A stretch of 64,000 bases of DNA from Enterococcus faecalis_A (lineage in GTDB: Bacteria; Bacillota; Bacilli; Lactobacillales; Enterococcaceae), in assembly GCA_051295955.1 (NCBI GenBank), contig JBPDWA010000003.1, positions 248,001 through 312,000 on the forward strand, read 5' to 3'. Below the pieces are notes generated by a model that saw nothing but the letters and a program-made list of their open reading frames with translations, was not told where the DNA came from and searched no databases. Of the stretch, positions 17,821 to 26,860 are shown piece after piece. Each line of letters opens with the position of its first letter. Position 1 is the first letter of the stretch. A program made the position numbers and the translations under genes.

Positions 17821-19659
17821 ATGACATTTTCTATTAAAACAAGAAAAGAAGCGCTTGAAGCGTTGAAAACAGAAGAGCTGGATTTATTGATCATCGGCGG
17901 GGGCATTACAGGGGCGGGAGTCGCCTTGCAAGCCTCGGGAGCCGGCATGAAAACCGGTTTAGTTGAAATGCAGGATTTTGGAGCAGGAACCTCTTCTCGA
18001 TCGACCAAACTTGTCCATGGCGGGATCCGTTATTTAAAAAGCTTTGATGTGGAGGTGGTGGCAGATACCGTTCAAGAGCGTGCGGTGGTTCAAAGAATCG
18101 CACCTCATATTCCAAAGCCGGAACCGATGCTTTTGCCAATTTATGATGAACCAAATGCAACCTTTACGATGTTTTCTGTGAAAGTGGCGATGGATCTTTA
18201 TGATCGTTTAGCTCAAGTGACCGGTACAAAATTTGCCAATTATACGTTGAACAAAGAAGAGGTTTTAGCCAGAGAACCACAGTTGAAAGCGGAAGGATTA
18301 GTAGGCGGCGGCGTCTACCTTGATTATCGAAATAACGATGCACGTTTAGTGATTGAAAATATTAAACAAGCGGCAGCTGATGGCGGCTATCTAGTTAGCC
18401 GTACGAAAGTAACAGGCTTTTCATATGATAACCAAAGGAAAATAAATGGTGTAAAAGCTCAGGATCTTTTATCGGATGAAAGCTTTACCATTCACGCCAA
18501 GGTAGTGATTAACACCACTGGTCCATGGTCGGACAAGCTACGTAGCTTAGATCAAAAAGAAGCGTGGGTGCCGCAAATGCGTCCAACCAAAGGAATCCAT
18601 TTAGTGGTAGACAGTCAGAAACTACAAGTGCCTCAACCGACTTACTTTGATACCGGTAAACAAGACGGACGTATGGTTTTTGTCGTTCCCAGGGAAAAGA
18701 AAACGTATTTTGGAACGACCGACACTGATTATCAAGGCGACTATCAGCATCCAACGATTGATGCAGCAGATGTTACCTACTTATTGGAAGTCATTAATCA
18801 ACGGTATCCCTTTGCCAATTTAACTATTGAAGATATTGAAGCAAGTTGGGTTGGTCTAAGGCCATTAATTTCCAGTAACGGCGCTTCTGATTACAATGGC
18901 GGCCATAATGGCCAACTATCTGACCAAGGCTTTGCAGAAATTATTCAGGTAGTCACAAAATACCAGCAAGGAGCAGCACAACGTTCAGAAGTTGAAGCAG
19001 TTTTAAAGCACTTGGACAAACAGGTGTCAGAAGCAGAATCGAATCCTTCAGTAGTTTCAAGAGGCAGCTCCTTAAAACGAAGTGCTAATGGCTTGTTGAC
19101 CTTAGCCGGCGGTAAATTAACAGATTATCGAAAAATGGCAACCGGTGCGTTAAAGGAAATTCAAAAAATCTTAGCAACTGAATTTCAGCGTCATTTTACC
19201 TTGATAGATTCTACGGACTATCCGGTTTCTGGTGGACAGCTGGACCCGGACAACGTTGAAGCGGAATTAGCGGCTCTAGCGGAGCAAGGAACCGCTTATG
19301 GTCTGAGCCAAGCTGAAGCTCTTTACTTAAGCCATTTATATGGCTCCAACACACCGGCCGTCTATCAGCTGACGGGAAAAGTGAAACCTATTTCAGGCTT
19401 ATCTTTAGCAGAAACACTTTCTCTTTATTATGCAATGGAAGCTGAAATGGCGTTAACACCTACAGATTTTTTACTTCGACGCACGAATCATTTATTGTTT
19501 ATGCGGGATACTCTTAATCAAGTGAAAAACGGCGTGATTACTATGATGGCAGACTACTATCAATGGTCAAAACCAGAAAAAATGCGCCATGTACAAGCTT
19601 TAGAACAAGTGATTGCTGAATCAGATTTAACCACACTGAAAGCGGGGCAAAAAAAATGA
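17821..19659 (+). CDS. glpO: Alpha-glycerophosphate oxidase
   Basis: 612 aa flavoprotein oxidising glycerol 3-phosphate to dihydroxyacetone phosphate with O2, giving H2O2. Rossmann FAD motif LLIIGGGITGAGVAL at about residue 20, GTSSRSTKLVHGGIRYL (DAO/GlpD signature), and a C-terminal GlpA/D-type domain. Length is that of the oxidase form in lactic acid bacteria, which carries an insert not found in GlpD. 14 bases after glpK and overlapping glpF by 4 bases, so co-translated. Confidence 0.95.
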   Translation: MTFSIKTRKEALEALKTEELDLLIIGGGITGAGVALQASGAGMKTGLVEMQDFGAGTSSRSTKLVHGGIRYLKSFDVEVVADTVQERAVVQRIAPHIPKPEPMLLPIYDEPNATFTMFSVKVAMDLYDRLAQVTGTKFANYTLNKEEVLAREPQLKAEGLVGGGVYLDYRNNDARLVIENIKQAAADGGYLVSRTKVTGFSYDNQRKINGVKAQDLLSDESFTIHAKVVINTTGPWSDKLRSLDQKEAWVPQMRPTKGIHLVVDSQKLQVPQPTYFDTGKQDGRMVFVVPREKKTYFGTTDTDYQGDYQHPTIDAADVTYLLEVINQRYPFANLTIEDIEASWVGLRPLISSNGASDYNGGHNGQLSDQGFAEIIQVVTKYQQGAAQRSEVEAVLKHLDKQVSEAESNPSVVSRGSSLKRSANGLLTLAGGKLTDYRKMATGALKEIQKILATEFQRHFTLIDSTDYPVSGGQLDPDNVEAELAALAEQGTAYGLSQAEALYLSHLYGSNTPAVYQLTGKVKPISGLSLAETLSLYYAMEAEMALTPTDFLLRRTNHLLFMRDTLNQVKNGVITMMADYYQWSKPEKMRHVQALEQVIAESDLTTLKAGQKK

Positions 19660-20375
19660 ATACTTCAATTGGAACACAACTATTCGGCGAATTTTTTGGC
19701 ACCATGATTTTAATTCTTTTAGGAGATGGTGTCTGTGGAGCAGTGAACTTGAAACGCAGTAAGGCTGAGGCTTCTGGCTGGGTTGTGATTGCCTTAGGCT
19801 GGGGCGGTGCGGTGACAATGGGTGTTTATATGGCTGGTTACATGAGTCCTGCTCACTTGAATCCGGCCGTTACGCTGGCAATGGCTATTTCCGGTTCTTT
19901 TCAGTGGTCTTTAGTCCTCCCCTATATGGTGGCGCAATTAATTGGAGCGATAGTAGGAGCACTGCTGGTTTGGTTGGCATATCTTCCTCATTGGGAGCAG
20001 ACGGGTCATCCTGCAGCGATTTTAGGAACCTTTGCAACGGGGCCGGCAATCCGCAATTATCCAGCTAATGTATTAACGGAAATCATCGGAACATTTGTAT
20101 TAGTCTTTGGTTTATTAGCTTTTTCCCAACAGCAATTTGCAGCTGGTGTGAATCCACTCGTAGTAGGTGTGCTAATTCTGGCACTTGGTTTATCCTTGGG
20201 CGGACCGACAGGCTATGCCATCAATCCAGCCCGGGATTTAGGGCCTCGCATCGTCCATCAATTTTTACCAATTAAGACCAAAGGAACATCCGATTGGCCT
20301 TATGCTTGGGTTCCTATTGTCGGCCCGATCCTTGGCGGCGCTTTTGCAGCCGCTGTCTATCTACTGACGATTTAA
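19656..20375 (+). CDS. glpF: Glycerol facilitator (aquaglyceroporin)
   Basis: 239 aa MIP-family channel. Six membrane helices and the two half-helix motifs, HLNPAVTLAM (first NPA) and AINPARDLGPR (second NPA; the Asp-Leu-Gly context marks glycerol facilitators). ATG overlaps the glpO stop. Imports glycerol for GlpK; last gene of the operon. Confidence 0.96.
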   Translation: MNTSIGTQLFGEFFGTMILILLGDGVCGAVNLKRSKAEASGWVVIALGWGGAVTMGVYMAGYMSPAHLNPAVTLAMAISGSFQWSLVLPYMVAQLIGAIVGALLVWLAYLPHWEQTGHPAAILGTFATGPAIRNYPANVLTEIIGTFVLVFGLLAFSQQQFAAGVNPLVVGVLILALGLSLGGPTGYAINPARDLGPRIVHQFLPIKTKGTSDWPYAWVPIVGPILGGAFAAAVYLLTI

Positions 20376-20390
20376 AATGCATCACAAAAC

Positions 20391-20422
20391 GGCTCAAAGA
20401 CAACTGTCTTTGAGCCATAGTT
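20391..20422. terminator. Bidirectional terminator between glpF and the lactonase gene
   Basis: GGCTCAAAGACA / TGTCTTTGAGCC, 12-bp perfect stem, with a T-rich tail on the plus side and AAAA before the stem for the minus side. It serves the two convergent genes. Confidence 0.8.
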
Positions 20423-20454
20423 TTTAATGTAATAAGAAATGAGGCGAAGTGAGG

Positions 20455-21483
20455 CTATTTAAAATAGACACAAACACATTCAGGTGCATAGACATCTTTT
20501 TGAATCATGGTCAAACGTCCATTGTTTTGATTGCGACGGTATAAAGTTAAGTTATCTGAATCTTGATTTGCCGCTACTACAAATTGTTCGCTAGGATCTA
20601 AAGCAAAATCGCGAGGAATTGCACCTTCAGTTGAAATCAGTTGAATTCTTTCAATGGCTTGGCCGTTATCAGTTGTAGCGAAGACAGCGATGGAATTATG
20701 GCCACGATTGGAAGCATAGACAAAGCGCCCATCAGAAGTAATTCGAATAGCGGCTCCGCCGTTAAATTCATGGAAATCCTCAGGCAATGTTGAAATTTTT
20801 TGTAGTTGCGTAAAGCTACCACTGGCTTGGTCATATGCTAGAACGCTGATCGTACTGTCAAGTTCTCCAAATACATAAGCCAGTTGACCGTTGGGATGAA
20901 AGACCAAATGACGCGGTCCAGTTCCAGGTTCTGCTTGATATTGAGCGACTTCAGTCAGCTTGCCGGCATTACTTACATCATAGGTGTATACACGATCTGT
21001 CCCTAAATCACAAACAGCTAAACGGCGATCCGGCGTTAAGTCCGTATAGTGAACATGAGGATGATCTTGATTTTTATGGGGTCCGGTAGGTTCTGTGTGC
21101 CTTACTTTATCAGCGTCTTCTAAGCGACCATCGGCTGAAATACGATAAACATGAATGATCCCTTGGTGATAATTGGCGCCAAAGACCAGTTGTTTTTCTT
21201 CATCGATAGCCACGTAACATGGTGGCGCGCCTGCTTCACTCACTTTGTTTCGCAATACATACTGATCATTTTCTATTTGGTAAGCCGCCATACCGCCATC
21301 ACCGTCTACGGAAGTGACGTTGAATAATTCTTGTTGGCTATTAAGAGCCAAGTAAGTTGGGCTGTTTTCTTCTATGACAAGTTTCGCTTGAGTTAGACAA
21401 GCACGGTCCATATCCAATGCAATTTGGTAAATTCCTTTACTTACGCGCCGGGTATAAGTTCCTAATAAAATTTGTTCCAACAT
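20455..21483 (-). CDS. pgl: Lactonase family protein (6-phosphogluconolactonase-like beta-propeller)
   Basis: 342 aa. Seven-bladed propeller of the YbhE/Pgl family (HPHVHYTDLTPDRR, GTGPRHLVFHPNG, VYASNRGHNSIAVF, PRDFALDPSEQFVVAANQ repeats). Family members hydrolyse 6-phosphogluconolactone in the oxidative pentose phosphate route, though many homologues are uncharacterised. The start at 21483 has GGAGGG at good distance; an in-frame ATG seven codons upstream overlaps that site. Confidence 0.85.
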   Translation of the reverse strand: MLEQILLGTYTRRVSKGIYQIALDMDRACLTQAKLVIEENSPTYLALNSQQELFNVTSVDGDGGMAAYQIENDQYVLRNKVSEAGAPPCYVAIDEEKQLVFGANYHQGIIHVYRISADGRLEDADKVRHTEPTGPHKNQDHPHVHYTDLTPDRRLAVCDLGTDRVYTYDVSNAGKLTEVAQYQAEPGTGPRHLVFHPNGQLAYVFGELDSTISVLAYDQASGSFTQLQKISTLPEDFHEFNGGAAIRITSDGRFVYASNRGHNSIAVFATTDNGQAIERIQLISTEGAIPRDFALDPSEQFVVAANQDSDNLTLYRRNQNNGRLTMIQKDVYAPECVCVYFK

Positions 21484-21677
21484 ATAATTCCCTCCAATTT
21501 TCATTTCACCATCAAGAAAGCTGTCCCTTGAAAGTGCTTTACCTTTTTAGTATACCATAAGAAAGGAGGGAGGAATAAAATTTTCTAGAGGAGAAATTAG
21601 CATTTTAAAACGGTTTATGCTATTATTATTGAAGACTGTGAGTACAGTCATTTTCGATTTTTAAAGGGGTGACGTAC

Positions 21678-22931
21678 ATGTACGATAATACAAATAACAA
21701 TGGAGCTGTTCGTTGTTCATTTTGTGGCAAAACACAAGAAGAAGTGAAAAAAATCGTAGCAGGTCCAGGAGTGTATATTTGTAACGAATGTATCGATTTA
21801 TGTAAAGAGATAATTGATGAAGAATTTTACGATGAAGCTGTACGTGAGTTGATGGATGTTCCCAAACCCCAAGAAATATTAAACGTACTAAACGAATATG
21901 TTATAGGACAAGAACGTGCTAAGCGTACGTTGTCTGTTGCTGTTTATAATCACTACAAGCGAGTAAACCAATTGGAAAAAACAACCAATTCAGAAGATGT
22001 AGAACTGCAAAAAAGCAATATTTGTTTAATTGGACCAACGGGTTCCGGGAAGACCTTTTTAGCACAAACCTTAGCTAGAACGTTAAATGTGCCTTTCGCT
22101 ATTGCGGATGCTACGAGCTTAACCGAAGCAGGATATGTAGGAGAAGACGTTGAAAACATTCTCTTAAAATTATTACAAGCGGCTGATTTTAATGTGGAAC
22201 GGGCTGAAAAAGGCATTATCTACATTGATGAGATTGATAAGATCGCTCGCAAAAGTGAGAACGTATCAATTACCCGAGATGTTTCCGGTGAAGGAGTTCA
22301 ACAAGCGTTGTTGAAGATCTTGGAAGGAACCGTTGCCAGTGTGCCACCTCAAGGAGGGCGCAAGCATCCTCATCAAGAGTTTATTCAAATTGATACCACC
22401 AATGTACTATTTATTGTCGGCGGGGCTTTTGATGGTATTGAAACAATCGTCAAAAATCGTTTAGGCGAAAAAACGATCGGTTTCGGTAAGAATAATCAAC
22501 TATTCAGCGAAGATGAAAGTATTATGCAACATATTATTCCGGAAGATTTATTGAAATTTGGCTTGATCCCGGAATTTATCGGTCGTTTACCAGTGACAGC
22601 AGCGTTGGATAAATTAACAAACGAGGACTTGGTACGTATTTTGACGGAACCAAAAAATGCCTTGGTTAAGCAATACCAAAAACTATTATCCCTTGACGAT
22701 ACTAAATTGGAATTTGATCCGGAAGCGTTAAAGGCCATCGCTGCTAAAGCGATTGAACGTAATACTGGCGCTCGCGGTTTACGCTCCATCATTGAAGAAA
22801 TCATGATGGATGTCATGTTTGATGTTCCATCAGATGAATCCATCCAAAAAGTGATTATCACTAAAATGGCCGTCGATGGCACTGGCAAACCATCAGTGAT
22901 TTACAACAAAAAAGATAAAAAAGCCGGCTAG
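21678..22931 (+). CDS. clpX: ATP-dependent Clp protease ATP-binding subunit ClpX
   Basis: 417 aa AAA+ unfoldase that feeds ClpP. N-terminal zinc domain Cys13-x2-Cys16 ... Cys35-x2-Cys38, Walker A LIGPTGSGKTFLAQ, Walker B IIYIDEIDKI, the pore loop AGYVGEDVEN, sensor and RKH-type loop region, and IGF-like IGRLP. Start taken at 21678 (AAAGGGGTG upstream); the in-frame GTG at 21669 lies within that ribosome site. Upstream of ysxC, the classic clpX-ysxC pair. Confidence 0.97.
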   Translation: MYDNTNNNGAVRCSFCGKTQEEVKKIVAGPGVYICNECIDLCKEIIDEEFYDEAVRELMDVPKPQEILNVLNEYVIGQERAKRTLSVAVYNHYKRVNQLEKTTNSEDVELQKSNICLIGPTGSGKTFLAQTLARTLNVPFAIADATSLTEAGYVGEDVENILLKLLQAADFNVERAEKGIIYIDEIDKIARKSENVSITRDVSGEGVQQALLKILEGTVASVPPQGGRKHPHQEFIQIDTTNVLFIVGGAFDGIETIVKNRLGEKTIGFGKNNQLFSEDESIMQHIIPEDLLKFGLIPEFIGRLPVTAALDKLTNEDLVRILTEPKNALVKQYQKLLSLDDTKLEFDPEALKAIAAKAIERNTGARGLRSIIEEIMMDVMFDVPSDESIQKVIITKMAVDGTGKPSVIYNKKDKKAG

Positions 22932-22950
22932 TTCGGCTTACAATAAAACG

Positions 22951-23045
22951 TTTGGAACAAAAGTGTTAAAGCTAAGAAATGATAAAACCTATGGAGCTAG
23001 TCAACGTAGGGTTCCATCAATTTCTAGCCTCGCTTTTGCTCCAAA
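22951..23045. repeat. Long imperfect hairpin between clpX and ysxC
   Basis: TTTGGAACAAAAGTG (22951-22965) faces CGCTTTTGCTCCAAA (23031-23045), and inside it GCTAAGAAAT faces ATTTCTAGC and ATGGA faces TCCAT. Together about 95 bases fold into one extended stem with bulges. Outer arms resemble the hairpin at 24201 (GGGACAAAAC/GTTTTGCTCC), so it may be one of a dispersed family of terminator-like elements. Confidence 0.55.
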
Positions 23046-23095
23046 TTTATTTTGCCGCCAGCTTTTTGATTAAGTAGCAGAAAGGAGCAAGGAAA

Positions 23096-23677
23096 ATGGA
23101 TGTACATAAAGCTGAAATCGTCATCAGCGCAGTGTCACCGAAACAATATCCGGATAGTCAGCTACCGGAAGTTGCTTTGGCTGGTCGTTCCAACGTTGGA
23201 AAATCTTCTTTTATCAATACGTTGATTCGCCGCAAGAATTTAGCTCGGACTTCTGGCAAACCAGGAAAGACACAGACGCTTAATTTTTATTTAATCGAAG
23301 ATGCTTTGCACTTTGTTGACGTTCCCGGATATGGCTATGCCAAAGTATCTAAGACTGAGCGAGCTAAGTGGGGCACCATGATTGAAACCTATTTAACAAC
23401 TAGAGACCAATTAAAAGTGGTAGTTTCCTTGGTGGATTTAAGGCATCCGCCTACCCAAGATGATATCCAAATGTATCAGTTTTTGAAGTACTATCAATTG
23501 CCGGTTATTGTTGTAGCTACAAAGGCTGATAAGATTCCACGAGGAAAGTGGAACAAACATGAACGCATCATAAAAAAAGCCTTGGATTTTGATCCGGCTG
23601 ATGATTTCATCATTTTTTCTGCGGAAACTAAAGAAGGTCAAGCCGCTGCTTGGCAAGCTATTGAAGGTTATTTATAA
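23096..23677 (+). CDS. ysxC: Ribosome biogenesis GTPase YsxC/EngB
   Basis: 193 aa TRAFAC GTPase needed for 50S assembly. G1 AGRSNVGKSSFI, G2/G3 GKTQTLNFY ... DVPGYGYA, G4 VATKADKI, G5 FSAETKEG. Ribosome site AAAGGAG. Full family length. Follows clpX after the hairpin region and precedes the fRMsr gene by 23 bases. Confidence 0.97.
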   Translation: MDVHKAEIVISAVSPKQYPDSQLPEVALAGRSNVGKSSFINTLIRRKNLARTSGKPGKTQTLNFYLIEDALHFVDVPGYGYAKVSKTERAKWGTMIETYLTTRDQLKVVVSLVDLRHPPTQDDIQMYQFLKYYQLPVIVVATKADKIPRGKWNKHERIIKKALDFDPADDFIIFSAETKEGQAAAWQAIEGYL

Positions 23678-23700
23678 ATATGGAACTAGGAGTGAGGGCT

Positions 23701-24180
23701 ATGGGCTGGAACTCATCAGCAGCAAAGATTGACGCATATGAACTAATGTTACAACAACTGCAAGGCTTGTGCGAAATGGAACAAGACAAGATTGCAACGT
23801 TAGCCAATTCCTCCGCTTTATTGGCTTCTGTTATACCAGACACCGTATTTGCTGGTTACTACCTTTTTGATGGAAATGAATTAATTTTAGGACCGTTCCA
23901 AGGTAGTGTTTCTTGTACGCGAATTCAACTGGGGAAAGGTGTATGTGGCGAATCAGCGGCTATCCAAAAGTCAGTCATTGTTGACAACGTGAAGGATTAT
24001 CACAATTATATTTCCTGTGATGCTGCCGCTCAATCTGAAATTGTAGTGCCGATGGTGAAAGCAGGTCGCTTAGTCGGTGTGTTGGATCTTGATAGCCAGC
24101 TGGTGGCAAGCTACGATGAAGTTGACCGAAAATATTTGGAACAAATGGTAGACCACTTACTTGCTACAATTGCTTGGTAA
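23701..24180 (+). CDS. msrC: Free methionine-(R)-sulfoxide reductase (GAF domain)
   Basis: 159 aa. One GAF domain with the three fRMsr cysteines in context: SCTRIQLG, KGVCGESA and ISCDAAAQSEIVVPM. These enzymes reduce free methionine-(R)-sulfoxide using thioredoxin. The ATG at 23701 follows AGGAGTGAGG; an upstream in-frame ATG at 23680 lies against the ysxC stop. Likely co-transcribed with ysxC. Confidence 0.9.
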   Translation: MGWNSSAAKIDAYELMLQQLQGLCEMEQDKIATLANSSALLASVIPDTVFAGYYLFDGNELILGPFQGSVSCTRIQLGKGVCGESAAIQKSVIVDNVKDYHNYISCDAAAQSEIVVPMVKAGRLVGVLDLDSQLVASYDEVDRKYLEQMVDHLLATIAW

Positions 24181-24200
24181 ATAAAATAAATATACAAAAA

Positions 24201-24245
24201 TGGTTGGGACAAAACGAAATACTAGTTTTGCTCCAGCCATTATTT
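24201..24245. terminator. Bidirectional terminator-like hairpin
   Basis: TGGTTGGGACAAAAC (24201-24215) with GTTTTGCTCCAGCCA (24225-24239), 15-bp imperfect stem and 9-base loop, AT-rich flanks. It ends the clpX-ysxC-msrC direction. Confidence 0.7.
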
Positions 24246-24383
24246 ATATATTTGATGGTCAAATGGTAGGCTCTTAGCCAATTTCATACGAATGGTTTGG
24301 TAGATAAAGTAGCTAGCTTTTACGCTGAATTTCTAATGACTTGGGGATTGATTCAAGCTCTCTTTATTTTTCAAAGCTTACAC

Positions 24384-24415
24384 TAAGAGCCACAGTTTTT
24401 TTCTGCGGCTCTTAC
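24384..24415. terminator. Hairpin with T-rich loop
   Basis: AAGAGCCACAG and CTGCGGCTCTT around a T7 loop, just past the 3' end of the minus-strand membrane protein gene. Probably its terminator. Confidence 0.5.
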
Positions 24416-24450
24416 TTGAAATGATTTATGCTCAATAAGATGAGAAATTT

Positions 24451-25500
24451 TTACATTTTGATTTCTCTATCCGGATCTTTAACTAAATTTGCGCCCCATA
24501 AACCTGCTAGTGAGGTGATAATCATACCAATGACCATAGCGACAAAGCCCCAAATGGATGCTTTTGCCGCAGTATCAGCTGCATCGTCAGCTGCTTTTCG
24601 TGCATCTTTAATCGCTTGTTTTAAATCATTTTTCGTTGATTCTAAATTATCACGGGCAGTATCAATTTGTTTTTGTGCTTCTTTAGAAGCCGTTTGTAAT
24701 TCATTATAAATGTTATCAGTTGCTTGTTGTGCTTCCGCTGGAGTTAGATCAGTGTTCTTCGCTACAGCATTTGAAATTGCGTTTTTGTCAACGGAATCTC
24801 CAATTTTTTGTGCTTGATTTTTTAATTGATCGGCTGTGTGTTTAAAGACTTGATCGGCATTGTTAGGATCTTTGACGATTTCTTTGCCAGCATTGGCGAT
24901 GGTGTCTGTTGCATTTTTTAACTGATCTTTTAAATAATCGGGTTGTAATTCTGGAACATCAGTGTCTTTTAAATATTTATTGATATTGCTTTGCAACTCT
25001 TGCGTATTAACTGAGCCCATTTGGTCAGTGACTTTACTGAAACCTTCTGAAATTGCATCACCGGCACTGGAAGCTACAGTTTGTACACCGTTGCCAACTC
25101 CAGAAGCGACGTTCCCCAATAATGATCCAATTGCAGAAAAAGCACTTACAGTTGTATAGCTGACTAACAAAACAATTACTAACATACTTGTCGCCCAAGT
25201 TAAAAAGCCGTGAAGTAATCCGATTTTTCTAGCTGCAATTCCGGCAACAAATCCTGCACTTAAAAAGGATAACACTACCATGACAATCGTCCAAATCATC
25301 AGGCCAGTGCCAACACCTTCTAGAGGATTGCTAGTAGTAAGTTTAAGATTGCCAAAACCAATGGCTGAACCAATAAGTGCAAGGGTCATAAATATTGCTA
25401 TGAAAGTAATCACACCAGCAAAAATTGCTCCCCATGAGATATTAACACCTGCCTCACCATCGGTTAAGTAGGTTCTAAAACCGCGTTTTCTTTTTTCCAT
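24451..25500 (-). CDS. Membrane protein of unknown function, stress-type
   Basis: 349 aa. Three hydrophobic segments in the first half (about residues 20-45, 65-85 and 95-120, Gly/Ala/Ser-rich), then about 170 residues of amphipathic, Asn/Asp/Lys-rich helices with near-repeats (DTIANAGKE, ADQLKNQAQKIGDSVDK, DLKQAIKDARKAADDAADTAAK), and a final membrane helix before a short tail with KDPDREIKM. This layout resembles YrzE-like and general-stress membrane proteins of enterococci, but I cannot name it. The start at 25500 has AAGGATGATGG; an upstream ATG (25536) lacks one. Confidence 0.75.
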   Translation of the reverse strand: MEKRKRGFRTYLTDGEAGVNISWGAIFAGVITFIAIFMTLALIGSAIGFGNLKLTTSNPLEGVGTGLMIWTIVMVVLSFLSAGFVAGIAARKIGLLHGFLTWATSMLVIVLLVSYTTVSAFSAIGSLLGNVASGVGNGVQTVASSAGDAISEGFSKVTDQMGSVNTQELQSNINKYLKDTDVPELQPDYLKDQLKNATDTIANAGKEIVKDPNNADQVFKHTADQLKNQAQKIGDSVDKNAISNAVAKNTDLTPAEAQQATDNIYNELQTASKEAQKQIDTARDNLESTKNDLKQAIKDARKAADDAADTAAKASIWGFVAMVIGMIITSLAGLWGANLVKDPDREIKM

Positions 25501-25679
25501 TTTTCCATCATCCTTTCCTATTTCTTGGTACGTCATTTAGTATAGAGGGGAAAAATTTTTTCTACAAATATTTCGACTAGTTTGTGTGAAATTTCTAACA
25601 AATCTAGTCGTATTCTAATTTTTAATTTTATGAGAAAATAGGAAAAAGTGGAGTTGGCAGCGTTTGATCCAGTTCATTT

Positions 25680-26240
25680 TTATGAAAGCTGTTGAGCCGT
25701 TTCGGCATCAATAAGTTTTCGTAATGGACTCAATTCAGGTACAGCATCACTTAAGTTTTTACCGTATTGAAGATTAAAAGCATAGTCAAAGTCTTGGGGG
25801 GTTGCCCCTTGGTTATGTTGAATAATTGTTTCCATTTTATCTAGAGCTTTGACGATTTGTGCTTCATAAGAAGTACCTGCTTGATACTCTTGAATTAAGT
25901 TCAGCCATTCTTGACGTTGGGCAACAGATAAAGGAGCTAATAGCTCAGCAACACTTTGATATTCAGCCTGCTGCCTTTGCTGATTGTCGGTTTGTAAAGG
26001 TGCCGCAATATCTCCAGTGTAAGCTTCTCCTAAATCATGACATAAAGCTAGCTTGACTAGTTTCAATTAATCAGCTTCAGGAAAAAGATCGTTGGCAAAC
26101 AAGCAAAATAGTGCTAGACGCCAAGAATGTTCAGCAGTACTTTCTTGTTTTCCTTGGCTGGTCCAAGCTGTCCGTAACGTGTCTTTTAAAAAGCCTAGTT
26201 GTTTAATTGTCGTTAATAAAGCTTCATTTGAAGATTCCAT
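25680..26240 (-). pseudogene. HD-domain phosphohydrolase gene interrupted by an in-frame stop
   Basis: Read from ATG 26240 (GGAGG upstream on the minus strand) the frame encodes 57 codons including TAEHSWRLALF (first HD-domain His), then meets TAA at 26067-26069 directly after PEAD. The same frame goes on without shift into KLVKLALCHDLGEAYTGDI (the HD pair) and runs 128 more codons to 25680. A single base change (for example CAA to TAA) explains it. The intact protein would be about 186 aa, YfbR/YedJ-like, probably a nucleotidase. The TTG right after the stop could restart translation, but the remaining part lacks the first metal ligand. Confidence 0.85.
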
Positions 26241-26382
26241 CGTTTTTTATTCCTCCTAACAGGTAACGTTGATTTCATTGTACGGGAAAGGTCAAAGAAA
26301 AGTCCAGTCTCTGGGAAAGATAGTGAGCAAAATAATTTAAATAAGCGAATCTTTCTCACTTTTAAAAAGCCAATTCCTATGT

Positions 26383-26388
26383 TATAAT
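26383..26388 (+). promoter_or_regulatory. tmRNA -10 box
   Basis: Perfect TATAAT about 39 bases before the mature 5' end of ssrA. The -35 is not clear. Confidence 0.55.
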
Positions 26389-26421
26389 ATACTTTAGTGC
26401 GAAAGCACAACTTTGTCTTTT

Positions 26422-26785
26422 GGGGGCGTTACGGATTCGACAGGCACAGTTGAGCTTGAATTGCGTTTCGTAGGCTACGGCTACGTAAAAACGTTACAGT
26501 TAAATATAACTGCTAAAAACGAAAACAATACTTTCGCTTTAGCTGCCTAAAAACAGTTAGCGAAGATCCTCCCGGTATCGCCCATGTACTCGGATCAGGG
26601 TCTCAAATTTAGTGGGATACGCTAAATTTTTCCGTCTGTAAAATTTAGAAGAGTTCATCAGACTAGCGCAAGGTGAGGCCAGTCATGCGGCATCACCTCT
26701 AGCGAAACCTGAAATAGTATGACTATGAACGTAGAAATTTAAGTGGCAATGTGTCTGGACGCGGGTTCGACTCCCGCCGTCTCCA
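26422..26785 (+). ncRNA. ssrA: Transfer-messenger RNA
   Basis: Rescues stalled ribosomes and tags the peptide for proteolysis. The 5' end GGGGGCGTTACGGATTCGACAG and 3' end GGGTTCGACTCCCGCCGTCTCCA form the tRNA-Ala-like part. The tag frame 26512-26550 reads AKNENNTFALAA then TAA, close to the E. faecalis (AKNENNSFALAA) and E. faecium (AKNENNSYALAA) tags I know. Length about 364 nt. The bacteriocin island begins right downstream. Confidence 0.96.
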
Positions 26786-26799
26786 TTCATTTTTTTGAT

Positions 26800-26860
26800 A
26801 GGCGCTAAAACGTTGATCTTCAGGGGATCATAAGACGTTTTTAGCACCTGTTTTTTTATT
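26800..26860 (+). terminator. tmRNA terminator
   Basis: AGGCGCTAAAACGT and ACGTTTTTAGCACCT pair around a 25-base loop, followed by a seven-T run. Confidence 0.75.
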
